Assembly: GCF_000300875.1 (NCBI RefSeq)
Contig: NZ_AMSG01000003.1
Location: 186,001-250,000 of the forward strand
Length of the DNA: 64,000 nucleotides
Source of the DNA: Galbibacter marinus
GTDB lineage: Bacteria > Bacteroidota > Bacteroidia > Flavobacteriales > Flavobacteriaceae
Direction: 5' to 3'
Of this stretch, positions 27,664 to 38,522 are shown piece after piece; position 1 is the stretch's first letter, and the number at the start of each line of letters is the position of its first letter. The translations under genes and the position numbers were made by a program. The notes under the pieces were generated by a model. The model did no database searches. It saw nothing but the letters and a program-made list of their open reading frames with translations, and was not told the origin of the DNA.

Positions 27664-30435
27664 TCACGCTTCTGCTTTTAAATATTGCCTTAATACATAT
27701 TGCAATATACCATCATTCTTATAATAGGCAATTTCAATTTCAGAGTCAAATCGCGCCTCTACCTGAAATTCTTTTACCTCCCCTGAAGAATGTACAGCTT
27801 TCACATCAAGCTTTTTATGGGGCACCAAATTAGTGGCCAAACCTGTTATTGTGAAAGTTTCCGTTCCATCAAGCCCATGAGTAGTTGCATTTTCTCCCTC
27901 TAGAAAAGCCAAAGGAGCAACACCCATGCCAATTAAATTACTACGATGGATTCGCTCATAGCTATCTGCTATAACTGCCTTAACCCCTAACAAAAAGGTT
28001 CCTTTTGCAGCCCAGTCCCTTGATGATCCTGACCCGTATTCTTTTCCTGCAATTACAATCAATGGAGTTTGATCTTCCTTATAGGCCATAGCAGTATCAA
28101 ACACAGTTTTTACTTCATTGGTTGGAAAATAGGTACTATAACCACCCTCTTTATCTACAATCTTATTTTTAATTCTCACATTAGCAAAGGTACCTCTCAT
28201 CATAACTTCGTGATTCCCTCTTCGAGACCCATAAGAGTTAAAGTCTGCTGGCTGTACTCCATGCTCCTTTAAATAAGCTCCTGCCGCAGAATTCTCACTA
28301 AAGGACCCCGCTGGAGAAATATGATCAGTGGTCACAGAATCCCCCAAGTATAATAATACCCTTGCGTCTATTATATCTTGCAAAGGATCAGGTTCTACTT
28401 CTAGATTCTCAAAAAATGGTGACTCCTTAATATAAGTTGAATGCTGGTTCCACTGATAATTCTTATCCATGTTTACTTCAAGATTCTGCCAATCTGTTGA
28501 CCCATCAAAGATCACGTCGTATACCTCTTGGAAATCCTCCACTTTCATACATTCATTAATGGTCTTAATGATCTCTTCCCGGCTAGGCCAAATATCTTTT
28601 AAATATACGGGATTTCCATTCGGATCTAAGTCAATTGGATCTTCAATAAGATTTACATCAATTCTACCGATGAGCGCAAAGGCTACCACTAGCATAGGTG
28701 ACATTAAAAAATTCATTTTCACCTGTGGGTGAACCCTAGCTTCAAAATTTCTATTTCCAGAGAGTGCTGATGCTACTACAAGGGATCCTTTGTCAACAGC
28801 TTCAGCTATATGAGGAGGAAGCGGCCCTGAGTTTCCGATACACGAAGTACAACCATATCCAACAGTATGGAATCGCAGTGCTTCAAGATCGATATTTAAA
28901 CCTGCACGCTCTAGATATTGGGTGACCACCTTCGAACCTGGGGCCATGGAAGTTTTCACCCATGATTTGGTGCGTAATCCTCTACGCACAGCGTTTCTAG
29001 CTAATAACCCTGCTCCTACCATAACCGCAGGATTGGATGTGTTTGTACAACTAGTAATAGCTGCAATTACAATGCTTCCATCACTTAATACAAACTCTTT
29101 ATTGTTGTGTTTGATTCGGACTGATTGAATTGCCTCAGGTTGGACTTCAAGTTTAGTTGGCGAACTAACAGGCACCTTTCCAAAGGTAAATTCCGTACGA
29201 GAACCACCCTCTTCTAACCAGGCAGATTCTTGTCTTTCTTTAATTGGACTATAGGTGCGTTCAAATTCCTTTTCTAACAACACTTTAAATTGCTTGTCCA
29301 ATTCCTTTACTAGAATTTTATCTTGAGGGCGCTTGGGTCCTGAAACCGTAGGCTCTAACGATGATAAATCAAATTCAACCACCAAAGAATAACTAACAGC
29401 TTCTTTTCCAGTACGCCACAAAAGATTCTCTTTACAGTAAGCTTCAACAATATCTATTTCTTCCTTAGTACGATTGGTCTGATGCATATACTGTAAGGTC
29501 TGCTGATCAATTGGGAAATAGGTAACGGTACATCCAAATTCGGGAGACATATTGGAGATTGTGGCCCTATCTGTTACGGTCAGATGATCCAAACCATCTC
29601 CAAAGACTTCAACAAATTTGCCCACCACCCCAGTATCTCTTAATGTTTTTGTTATTGAGAGCACCATATCAGTTGCTGTACAATGATCTGGAACCTTTCC
29701 AGTGAGCTTTAGACCAATTACTTCAGGGCATCCGAAATAAATCGGTTGATCAAGCATTGCTGCTTCCGCCTCAATACCTCCTACACCCCAGCCTAGTACC
29801 CCAATACCATTTACCATGGGTGTATGTGAATCTGTTCCCACTAGTGTGTCTGGGAAGAGCCATCCGTCTCTACTGGTAATACCTTTTGCCAAGTACTCCA
29901 GATTCACTTGATGACAAATACCCATTCCAGGTGGAACCACCGTGAAATTACTCAATCCTTGTTGTGCCCATTTTAAAAGTTCATACCGCTCTTCATTTCG
30001 CTGATATTCCTTTTCAACGTTTCTATTATAGGCATAATTGGTTCCGTAATAGTCAACCTGAACAGAATGATCAATGATTAGATCTACCGGTATAGCGGGA
30101 TTTATCTTTTGTCCATCTTTTCCATGCCTAACAAATTCAGATCTTAAGGAAGCGATATCAACCACCGCGGGCACCCCTGTAAAATCCTGCATTAAAATAC
30201 GAGCCGGTTTAAAAGGAATGTCACTATCCTCAGGAGTCGGTTTCCAATTTGCCAGTGTCTTGACATGTTGATCTGTTACACCAAATCCATCATGATTGCG
30301 AATGGCATTCTCTAGTAAAATACGAATACTGAATGGTAATTTTTCAACCTCTCCCAAAGTAAGGTCTGAAAGGGCATAGTAATTATATGTCTTTCCGTTA
30401 ACGGTAAGCTTCTTTTTTAAGTTTTGGATATCCAT
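27664..30435 (-). CDS. acnA: Aconitate hydratase A
   Basis: 923 residues from ATG 30435; the upstream TTG at 30444 adds only three codons. AcnA/IRP-type aconitase interconverts citrate and isocitrate. The 4Fe-4S cysteines are visible in SCTNTS and GCTSCIGNSGP, with the GTDSHTPMVNG and GSGSSRDWAAKG loops and swivel domain at the C-terminus. Its stop (27664-27666) is only 14 bases beyond the tnpB remnant stop, so the insertion touches the gene end but leaves a full-length protein. Confidence 0.96.
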   Translation of the reverse strand: MDIQNLKKKLTVNGKTYNYYALSDLTLGEVEKLPFSIRILLENAIRNHDGFGVTDQHVKTLANWKPTPEDSDIPFKPARILMQDFTGVPAVVDIASLRSEFVRHGKDGQKINPAIPVDLIIDHSVQVDYYGTNYAYNRNVEKEYQRNEERYELLKWAQQGLSNFTVVPPGMGICHQVNLEYLAKGITSRDGWLFPDTLVGTDSHTPMVNGIGVLGWGVGGIEAEAAMLDQPIYFGCPEVIGLKLTGKVPDHCTATDMVLSITKTLRDTGVVGKFVEVFGDGLDHLTVTDRATISNMSPEFGCTVTYFPIDQQTLQYMHQTNRTKEEIDIVEAYCKENLLWRTGKEAVSYSLVVEFDLSSLEPTVSGPKRPQDKILVKELDKQFKVLLEKEFERTYSPIKERQESAWLEEGGSRTEFTFGKVPVSSPTKLEVQPEAIQSVRIKHNNKEFVLSDGSIVIAAITSCTNTSNPAVMVGAGLLARNAVRRGLRTKSWVKTSMAPGSKVVTQYLERAGLNIDLEALRFHTVGYGCTSCIGNSGPLPPHIAEAVDKGSLVVASALSGNRNFEARVHPQVKMNFLMSPMLVVAFALIGRIDVNLIEDPIDLDPNGNPVYLKDIWPSREEIIKTINECMKVEDFQEVYDVIFDGSTDWQNLEVNMDKNYQWNQHSTYIKESPFFENLEVEPDPLQDIIDARVLLYLGDSVTTDHISPAGSFSENSAAGAYLKEHGVQPADFNSYGSRRGNHEVMMRGTFANVRIKNKIVDKEGGYSTYFPTNEVKTVFDTAMAYKEDQTPLIVIAGKEYGSGSSRDWAAKGTFLLGVKAVIADSYERIHRSNLIGMGVAPLAFLEGENATTHGLDGTETFTITGLATNLVPHKKLDVKAVHSSGEVKEFQVEARFDSEIEIAYYKNDGILQYVLRQYLKAEA

Positions 30436-30669
30436 GTGATTCAATTATTTTAAATGAATAATTACTTTCAATTACACACATGGTTTGGAAAATGTAAATT
30501 TCTTTATCAACCAATTAACCATGTGGAAAATTAGTAAGCCCGCTTTAATGCAAGCGAGTTTGATTAAGTAGTTAATTTACAAATTAAAAAGCAATAATCG
30601 GTTTAATATCAGAAGATTTTATAACTCATAGCCACATCTAAAAAATTAAATGCAAAACAATGTTAAAAC
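30436..30669. other. Upstream region of acnA
   Basis: About 230 bases, AT-rich, no gene seen. It must hold the acnA promoter on minus, but no exact TAnnTTTG was found. Confidence 0.4.
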
Positions 30670-30704
30670 AAAAAAAAGCGGAAGTACGTCTTTTTACCCC
30701 CGCT
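30670..30704 (-). terminator. Terminator of the ABC-F gene
   Basis: On minus AGCGGGGGTA (30704-30695) pairs with TACTTCCGCT (30686-30677), two G-T pairs, followed by seven T. Confidence 0.85.
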
Positions 30705-30738
30705 CTTTATGAAATTTGTGAATAGGTATATAATGTTC

Positions 30739-32358
<1,620 letters not shown>

Positions 32359-32386
32359 TCACCTTTGCTTTTTATTATTAAGACCG

Positions 32387-32394
32387 CAAAAGTA
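32387..32394 (-). promoter_or_regulatory. Predicted -7 element for the ABC-F gene (TACTTTTG on minus)
   Basis: CAAAAGTA on plus, 29 bases before the ATG, exact TAnnTTTG on minus. Confidence 0.5.
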
Positions 32395-32483
32395 ATAAAT
32401 TAAGTACACATATCCTCGCCCCGCTTAAACGTTAAAAACTCTTATTTAACGTTGCCTTAACATTTATCTATCAGCGGCTTTTA

Positions 32484-32491
32484 TAGATTTG
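32484..32491 (+). promoter_or_regulatory. Predicted -7 element TAGATTTG
   Basis: Exact TAnnTTTG match 36 bases before the ATG of the thioredoxin-like lipoprotein gene. Confidence 0.5.
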
Positions 32492-32526
32492 TTAGAAATG
32501 GTGCGGAAAACACATCAAGCTGTTAT

Positions 32527-33939
32527 ATGAAGTACTTTTACGTTACGATAATTATTGCCCTTACCTACAGTTGTTCACACTCCCCAACCTCTGCATATTT
32601 CGGAGGAGAGATTGTAAACCCAACTACAGATCATGTATACCTGTATTGGAACAATACTGTAGTTGACTCTGCACAACTGAATCAAAACAATCGATTTTCT
32701 TTTCACATAGAGGACCTCAAAGAAGGTTTATACCATTTTGATCACAATGAATACCAATACATCGTTCTTGAGAAAGGGGATAGCCTTATGGTGCGCTTAA
32801 ACACCTTGGATTTCGATGAATCATTAGTTTTTACTGGTAAAGGTGCTATTAAGAATAATTTTTTGATGGACATGTTCCTCATCTATGAAGACGAAGAAAA
32901 AGCGGTAAACACTTATAGTGAATTAGATGCAGGAGATTTTATGGCTAAAATTGATTCTCTTAGAGCTATGAAACAGAAATTGTTGGAGGACATAAATCAA
33001 GAAGAGTCCCTCTCCCCTTTATCTAAGCATATCGCTCAAAGTGCCATTAATTATCGGTATTTTACAGACATGGAGGAATATCCATTTATTCACAGACGCC
33101 GTACAGGTAAACAACATATCGAAGAACTTCCTAGTCAATTTTATACATTTAGGGAAAATATATCTTATAATGATAGCCTGCTGACCTATTACAGTCCTTA
33201 TTTTAATTACCTAATTACGCATTTCAATAATTTAGCTTTAGGCTTTTGCGAACAAGACTGCGATAAACGTAAGCCAAGTTATAGACGATCCACGCACTAC
33301 AGCCTACATAAACTTGAATTAATCGATAGTTTGGTAAGCAAAAACAAAACCATTCGTGATAATTTAACTCGTAACGCTGCCTTTTCTTATTTACTAGCAA
33401 GACATAGCTCAAAAGAAAATGCTGAGTTTATGGAGGCTTTCAGTAAGTTTTCTAAAGACAACCAACATCAAGAAGAAATCGACTCCTTTTACCACAATGT
33501 ACAACAAATGCAACAAGGACTTAATATCCCTACACTTCATTTGATTACAAATACTGGAGAAAAACTTACCTTAACCTCAGATAACTACAAAAAGAATACT
33601 GTTTTTTATTTTTGGAATTACCATCAACGAAATCACCTTTCAAATATTTTAACGCGGATTAACCGCTTAAAGGAAAAATATCCAGATGTTGATTATATCG
33701 GTATTAATGTAAACGATGACCAAGAACAGTGGCTACAAAATATAGCGAGCATTAAAAATCAAGAGGATGCTAGAAATCAATACCGCACAGAGAACGTTGA
33801 GGAGCTGTTATCCAACTTAGTTATCAAAAATCTCAACAAGATAGTTGTAGTAGATCAGGAAGGTAAAATCGCAGAGGGATTCGCAAACATTTACTACACT
33901 GGGCATCTTGAAAGAAGCCTAAAGTCCATAAATAACTAA
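32527..33939 (+). CDS. Thioredoxin-like lipoprotein lacking CxxC
   Basis: 470 residues. Lipoprotein signal with C16 in TYSCSH. The N-terminal about 100 residues look like the DUF4369-type beta domain of Bacteroidota TlpA proteins; a helical middle is followed by a thioredoxin-like C-terminus (about 330-470). Where the active-site CxxC should lie the sequence reads FYFWNYHQRNH, so redox activity is not expected. It may be a periplasmic binding or scaffold relative of TlpA/ResA. Stand-alone gene. Confidence 0.7.
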   Translation: MKYFYVTIIIALTYSCSHSPTSAYFGGEIVNPTTDHVYLYWNNTVVDSAQLNQNNRFSFHIEDLKEGLYHFDHNEYQYIVLEKGDSLMVRLNTLDFDESLVFTGKGAIKNNFLMDMFLIYEDEEKAVNTYSELDAGDFMAKIDSLRAMKQKLLEDINQEESLSPLSKHIAQSAINYRYFTDMEEYPFIHRRRTGKQHIEELPSQFYTFRENISYNDSLLTYYSPYFNYLITHFNNLALGFCEQDCDKRKPSYRRSTHYSLHKLELIDSLVSKNKTIRDNLTRNAAFSYLLARHSSKENAEFMEAFSKFSKDNQHQEEIDSFYHNVQQMQQGLNIPTLHLITNTGEKLTLTSDNYKKNTVFYFWNYHQRNHLSNILTRINRLKEKYPDVDYIGINVNDDQEQWLQNIASIKNQEDARNQYRTENVEELLSNLVIKNLNKIVVVDQEGKIAEGFANIYYTGHLERSLKSINN

Positions 33940-33961
33940 GGCCTGCAACATTGCAAGCCTT
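33938..33961 (+). terminator. Probable weak terminator
   Basis: AAGGC/GCCTT with inner TGCAA/TTGCA stem starts within the stop codon; only a loose T-rich tail follows. Confidence 0.45.
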
Positions 33962-34020
33962 ATTAATATCTTTAATTTCTCAACCATCAACTAGCCAAGA
34001 AATTGTATTTTAAATATCTC

Positions 34021-34677
34021 TTAGTTTCCTTTCTTGTAATCTGCAAGGAATTTTGCTAATCCGATATCAGTAAGTGGGTGACTCAACAATCCAGTAATTG
34101 CAGATAACGGTCCAGTCATCACGTCAGCACCGAGTTTAGCACAATCAATAACGTGCATTGTATGACGAACGGATGCCGCTAAGATTTCTGTTTCAAAACC
34201 ATAATTGTCATAAATTTGACGGATTTCAGCAATTAGGTTCAAACCATCCGTTGAAATGTCATCCAATCTTCCGATAAACGGAGATACGTATGCTGCACCA
34301 GCCTTAGCAGCTAAAAGTGCTTGTCCAGGAGAAAACACTAATGTACAGTTGGTTTTAATACCCTTATCAGAAAAATATTTCATGGCTTTAACACCATCTT
34401 TAATCATAGGAATTTTCACGATGATCTGCTCATGCAATTCCGCGAGCTCCTCCCCTTCCTTAACCATTGAATCGAAATCAGTAGCAATAACCTCAGCTGA
34501 CACATCACCACCTTCAACGATGTTACATATATCAACGTAGTGTTTTAGAATATTGTCACGTCCGACAATACCTTCTTTTGCCATAAGAGATGGATTAGTT
34601 GTTACACCATCCAAAACCCCTAAAGCCTGCGCTTCTGCTATTTGATCAAGATTTGCTGTGTCTATAAAAAATTTCAT
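34021..34677 (-). CDS. fsa: Fructose-6-phosphate aldolase / transaldolase (TalC type)
   Basis: 218 residues, the short transaldolase family (MipB/TalC/FSA). N-terminal [11 protein letters not shown], Schiff-base lysine in IIVKIPM, then [12 protein letters not shown] and [11 protein letters not shown]. The length fits FSA rather than the about 320-residue transaldolase B. Many Bacteroidota members serve as transaldolase in the pentose phosphate pathway, so the reaction is left open. Single gene. Confidence 0.9.
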   Translation of the reverse strand: MKFFIDTANLDQIAEAQALGVLDGVTTNPSLMAKEGIVGRDNILKHYVDICNIVEGGDVSAEVIATDFDSMVKEGEELAELHEQIIVKIPMIKDGVKAMKYFSDKGIKTNCTLVFSPGQALLAAKAGAAYVSPFIGRLDDISTDGLNLIAEIRQIYDNYGFETEILAASVRHTMHVIDCAKLGADVMTGPLSAITGLLSHPLTDIGLAKFLADYKKGN

Positions 34678-34795
34678 AGCTTTTATTGTTGTTAAAATTA
34701 ATATCCTGTAAATATAATATAGAGTTTTCTTCTACTGCTATAAAAAACAAATTACTACTACAAAGTTATAATTTAATACCCTTAAAACAGCAGAT

Positions 34796-34834
34796 TTTTG
34801 CTTTTCTTTAAAAATCAGTTTTATAAAAGCAAAA
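34796..34834. repeat. 10-bp inverted repeat
   Basis: TTTTGCTTTT (34796-34805) and AAAAGCAAAA (34825-34834) form a perfect AT-rich dyad between the SRP RNA 3' end and fsa. It could back up SRP RNA termination or mark fsa control. Confidence 0.35.
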
Positions 34835-34877
34835 GGAAGGAAATCAAGACGAAGTTAAATCGTTCATTTTAGGGTAC

Positions 34878-34984
34878 AAAAAAAGGCAAGCTACCTACAT
34901 CGCACCGCTACAACCATATACCCTTGCTGCGTTCCCACCCTGGGGGATTCTACAGGAGCTGGTCGTGTAGGACTTGCCGGGTGC
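34878..34984 (-). ncRNA. ffs: Signal recognition particle RNA (4.5S type)
   Basis: Read on minus, the ends pair (GGCAAG near 34979 with CTTGCC at 34890-34885) and are followed by a T run at 34884-34878. The apical domain shows GGTGGGAACGCAGCAAGG, the SRP54/Ffh binding loop in its Bacteroidota form. The size of about 100 bases fits the small bacterial SRP RNA. With Ffh it targets membrane proteins to the translocon. The T run after the closing stem makes it self-terminating, and an excellent promoter lies directly upstream. Confidence 0.93.
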
Positions 34985-35013
34985 AAAAATACAAACTTTT
35001 TATCTTTAAGCAA
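34984..35013 (-). promoter_or_regulatory. SRP RNA promoter TTG-N19-TATTTTTG
   Basis: On plus CAAAAATA (34984-34991) and CAA (35011-35013); on minus TTG, 19 bases, TATTTTTG, which is the full Bacteroidota consensus with ideal spacing. Transcription would begin near 34980. Confidence 0.8.
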
Positions 35014-35067
35014 TTATTTTACTATCTTAATTTTATTAAATATCTTGCTTTAAATTTCGACAAACCC

Positions 35068-36117
35068 ATGTATTTACCTAAGTTTTTCATCATCAGTTTT
35101 TTAATTCTAAGCACAGGATCTTGCGATTCAAATAAAACTCAAAAAAACTCCTTATTTTCCTTATCAATTAATACTCCAGAAAAGGAAATTCAGCAAGGAA
35201 ATGTCATTGAAATCGAGTTGACCAATAAAAAAAACAAATCCATCGATAAGATTCAGTATACCCTCAATGGGAAAAATGTGGAAGTTTCGGATAACAAACT
35301 TACCCTAAATACTGAAAAACTCGGTATCCAGGATCTCAAAGCCTTGATAACTTTTGAAGGAGATACCGTTTCGGTTTCAAAAAAATTGACGGTACTCTCC
35401 AACACCCCCCCTAAGGTATATACCTATGAAATATTAAATACATATCCACATGATATAAAAGCCTTCACTCAAGGACTTGAATTTCACAATGACACCTTAT
35501 ATGAGAGTACAGGAAGAAAAGGACAGTCCTCACTAAGAAAAGTAGATTACAGGACAGGAAAGGTCTTGCAACAGGTTGACTTAGCGGACACCTATTTTGG
35601 AGAAGGCATTACGATCATGGATCAAAAAATATATATGCTTACCTGGCTAGGTAAAAAAGGATTTGTATTTGATTTAAATACTTTTGAACAACTAGACACC
35701 TTTGAGTACGGGAAAAGCAAAGAAGGATGGGGATTAACCCACGATCCTGGGCAGAAGCACATATATAAAAGTGATGGAAGTGATAAAATATGGCTTCTAG
35801 ATCCACAAACCTTAAAAGAAGTAGGTTTTATTGAAACCGTTACCAATACCTCTGTATTTAACAAAGCTAACGAATTAGAGTACGTAGATGGCATGATCTA
35901 TGCTAATGTTTATCTTAAGGACAGTGCCATGATTATCGATGCTCAAACAGGTGCTATTATTGGAGTAATCGATTTTAGAGGGTTAAAGGATCAAGTCAAA
36001 CAACATCCTAATTTAGATGTCTTAAACGGAATCGCTTATAATCCAAGGTCCAAAACCTTCTTCGTCACTGGGAAGAATTGGGATAAATTGTTCGAAGTGA
36101 GCATCAAAGAAAAATAG
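35068..36117 (+). CDS. Glutaminyl-peptide cyclotransferase, lipoprotein
   Basis: 349 residues from ATG 35068. An upstream in-frame start near 34924 would run through the SRP RNA and is rejected. Lipoprotein signal with STGSC lipobox. After an N-terminal beta domain (about 30-110) the glutaminyl cyclase propeller of plant/bacterial type follows: YPHDIKAFTQGLEF, the ESTGRKGQSSLR strand and NELEYVDGMIYANVY. It forms N-terminal pyroglutamate on exported proteins. In Bacteroidota signal peptidase I substrates often begin with Gln, as seen in several signal peptides here, which fits the role. Confidence 0.88.
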   Translation: MYLPKFFIISFLILSTGSCDSNKTQKNSLFSLSINTPEKEIQQGNVIEIELTNKKNKSIDKIQYTLNGKNVEVSDNKLTLNTEKLGIQDLKALITFEGDTVSVSKKLTVLSNTPPKVYTYEILNTYPHDIKAFTQGLEFHNDTLYESTGRKGQSSLRKVDYRTGKVLQQVDLADTYFGEGITIMDQKIYMLTWLGKKGFVFDLNTFEQLDTFEYGKSKEGWGLTHDPGQKHIYKSDGSDKIWLLDPQTLKEVGFIETVTNTSVFNKANELEYVDGMIYANVYLKDSAMIIDAQTGAIIGVIDFRGLKDQVKQHPNLDVLNGIAYNPRSKTFFVTGKNWDKLFEVSIKEK

Positions 36118-36156
36118 CACTAAAAAGAATAACTTCTAAATTAAGAACATAGATTT

Positions 36157-36546
36157 TTGAAATATTTCACCAAACTTATCGTCGTAACAAAGGAGGATCT
36201 CGATGACTTAGACCACGTAAATAACGTTCGTTATATACAATGGGTACAAGATATCGCCAAAGAACATTGGCAAGCGGAAGCTACAGCCCAAATGCTAAAC
36301 AACTATATATGGATGGTGCGAACCAATTATATCGAGTATAAAGGGCAAGCATTTCTAGGAGAAACTCTCACACTTAAAACCTTCATTAAAGAAGCTTCAG
36401 GGGCAATCTCTGTTCGAGTTGTGGAGATTTACCATCAAGACTCACAGAAACTTATCCTTAGATCTACCGCAGAGTGGTGTCTAATAGATAAGCATTCAAA
36501 GCGAGTAACAAGACTAACTAAAGAATTGACAAACTTGTTCACCTAA
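36157..36546 (+). CDS. Acyl-CoA thioesterase, 4HBT hotdog family
   Basis: 129 residues with a TTG start at 36157, chosen because the hotdog domain begins at once (FTKLIVVTKEDLDDLDHVNN) and no in-frame ATG precedes it. The LDHVNNVRYIQWVQD helix is the YbgC/4HBT signature, here with the aspartate of DH. Single-domain, probably cytoplasmic, substrate unknown. It lies 6 bases from the convergent glycosyltransferase. Confidence 0.85.
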   Translation: MKYFTKLIVVTKEDLDDLDHVNNVRYIQWVQDIAKEHWQAEATAQMLNNYIWMVRTNYIEYKGQAFLGETLTLKTFIKEASGAISVRVVEIYHQDSQKLILRSTAEWCLIDKHSKRVTRLTKELTNLFT

Positions 36547-36551
36547 GGCTA

Positions 36552-37784
36552 TTATTCGTTACTGTTTTTAGCTTCAATCCATTTTGACATGTATTTACTA
36601 GCGGCGGTAGTTTGTTGAGTTAACATGGCACCAATAAAATTCTTGTTTCGATGGTTCTTTAGATCAGATATCACTTGTTGAAGCCTATTTTTGAAGGCCA
36701 CAAAGTGGACCTGGGAGTCGAATCGCTCTCTTATTAAGTTATATCCACTATCCCGAGAGGCTACCCATACTTTTTCATCCAAATACAATTTTACCGCTGC
36801 CTTTGAGAATTCATCCCACTGATCCTCGACAAAACCACCCCAATGCATATTGCCCTGTATTCCTTCTGCTCCAATAGAAGTCGTTACATTTGGCGTTCCA
36901 AAATGCATTGATTCCAGCAACTTACCTTTAAGACCTGCACCAAAGCGTATAGGTGCAAGTGATACCCTTGCCGACTCAAAAACCTCCCTTGCGCTCTCTG
37001 CCCAGCCATGTACTAGAAAACCACTTTGCTCATTGTGAAGTTGTTTGACCTTTACAGAGGAATAAGCCCCGTATATATGAAGTTTTACTTCAGGAAGATT
37101 TTCACGAATACTAGGCCAAATATTATTTTTTAAATTCAGTACGGCATCCCAATTGGGAGCATGCATGAAATTCCCGATAAAAACAAAGTCCTTCTTGTTT
37201 TTCCAGTCTTTTATATTAACAGTCTCTTGCTCTACGACCAAGGGAAGGTAAAAAAGTAAATTTGATGAAACTCCAAATAAGTTTTCAAGTAGCTGCATCT
37301 CGAACTGAGAGATAACTAAACTAAGATCTGATCGAAAGATACTAGCCAATTCCCTTTTCGACAATTCATTTGATAGGAGTTTGGACTCTGTCAGCTGTTC
37401 TCCCTTTTTATAACACTGTTGGCGAACAAATCTAAGACAATGTAAATCTTCCGTATCTAAAATCCGGATACAATTTGGACAACATTCCGCAACTCTCCAA
37501 CCAAATTGTTCTTCTGTCATGTACCGATCAAAAACAACAGCATCAGGGTTTAGAATCTTTATAAAGTCATCGAAACTAGAATGATTTAATCTAATTGGAA
37601 CCATTTCCACTCCCAGTGACTTTAAATCAGAAGGATGTTCTCCAAGCTTAGCGGAACTGGCAAATGTAATCTTAGCCCCAAGGTCACTAAAATACCTTAT
37701 TAATTGTATCATTCGGCTCCCTGCCGCAGAAGAGTTAGCCTCTGGCCATACAAATCCAATAAATAGTACGCTTTTTATCTCCAA
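36552..37784 (-). CDS. Glycosyltransferase, GT4-like
   Basis: 410 residues, GT-B fold pattern. N-terminal VLFIGFVWPEANSSAAG, a central FIGNFMHAPNWDAV start of the donor domain and the C-terminal RFGAGLKGKLLESMHFGTPNV donor-binding region with its conserved glutamate. It probably makes an envelope glycan. It starts 5 bases after the YciO/Sua5 stop, so the two may be co-transcribed. The last about 25 residues are a helical tail. Confidence 0.82.
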   Translation of the reverse strand: MEIKSVLFIGFVWPEANSSAAGSRMIQLIRYFSDLGAKITFASSAKLGEHPSDLKSLGVEMVPIRLNHSSFDDFIKILNPDAVVFDRYMTEEQFGWRVAECCPNCIRILDTEDLHCLRFVRQQCYKKGEQLTESKLLSNELSKRELASIFRSDLSLVISQFEMQLLENLFGVSSNLLFYLPLVVEQETVNIKDWKNKKDFVFIGNFMHAPNWDAVLNLKNNIWPSIRENLPEVKLHIYGAYSSVKVKQLHNEQSGFLVHGWAESAREVFESARVSLAPIRFGAGLKGKLLESMHFGTPNVTTSIGAEGIQGNMHWGGFVEDQWDEFSKAAVKLYLDEKVWVASRDSGYNLIRERFDSQVHFVAFKNRLQQVISDLKNHRNKNFIGAMLTQQTTAASKYMSKWIEAKNSNE

Positions 37785-37789
37785 AATAA

Positions 37790-38413
37790 TTAGTTGATTA
37801 CATCTAATGAACCCTTACCCTTTCTAATTACAGTAGGAGTGGCTTGTGAAAGATCAATTACTGTAGAGGCCACATTATCACCATAGCCACCATCGATAAC
37901 AATGGATACTAAATTATCCCATTTTTCATGGATAAGCTCAGGATCCGTAGTATATTCAATCAATTCATCCTCATCATAGATGGAAGTAGAAACAATAGGA
38001 TTTCCAAGCTTTTGAACCAAACTCAAGGCAATTGAATTATCTGGAACTCTTATTCCCACTGTTCTTTTCTTTTTAAATACTTTTGGAAGTTTATTACTGC
38101 CAGGTAAAATAAATGTATATGGCCCTGGTAAAGCTCTTTTTAAAATCTTAAAAGTGGCAGTGTCTATTTGCTTAACATAGTCCGATAAATTACTCAGATC
38201 TGCACAAATAAATGAAAAATTGGCTTTTTCTAATTTCACACCTTTTATCCGCGCGATTTTCTCCAGTGCCTTAGTATTGGTTATATCACATCCAAGCCCA
38301 TATACCGTATCCGTAGGATAAATCACCAGTCCTCCATTTCGAAGTACACTGACGACCTTCTCAATCTCTCGAGGGTTAGGATTCTCTTCATATATACGTA
38401 CTAAGTCCGCCAT
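37790..38413 (-). CDS. YciO/Sua5-family threonylcarbamoyl-AMP synthase-like protein
   Basis: 207 residues, YrdC fold with IYPTDTVYGLGCD, the lysine-rich ARIKGVKLEK loop, PGPYTFILPGS, RVPDN and STS motifs. Sua5/TsaC makes threonylcarbamoyl-AMP for t6A37 in tRNA. The sequence resembles the short YciO branch (TFILPGSNKLPKVF), whose activity is less certain. It is upstream of the glycosyltransferase. Confidence 0.87.
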   Translation of the reverse strand: MADLVRIYEENPNPREIEKVVSVLRNGGLVIYPTDTVYGLGCDITNTKALEKIARIKGVKLEKANFSFICADLSNLSDYVKQIDTATFKILKRALPGPYTFILPGSNKLPKVFKKKRTVGIRVPDNSIALSLVQKLGNPIVSTSIYDEDELIEYTTDPELIHEKWDNLVSIVIDGGYGDNVASTVIDLSQATPTVIRKGKGSLDVIN

Positions 38414-38522
38414 AATACAAAATCTAAAATAAAGTTCAACACTAACTTATATTAAACGATCGTTACTCACTAAAATCTCTTGGTAAATTTTCAGTTAAAC
38501 TACATGAAAAAAATAGTTGAGA

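Noticed and set aside
34924-35067. N-terminal extension of the glutaminyl cyclase
   Set aside because: Lies over the SRP RNA gene and precedes a clear lipoprotein signal starting at 35068.
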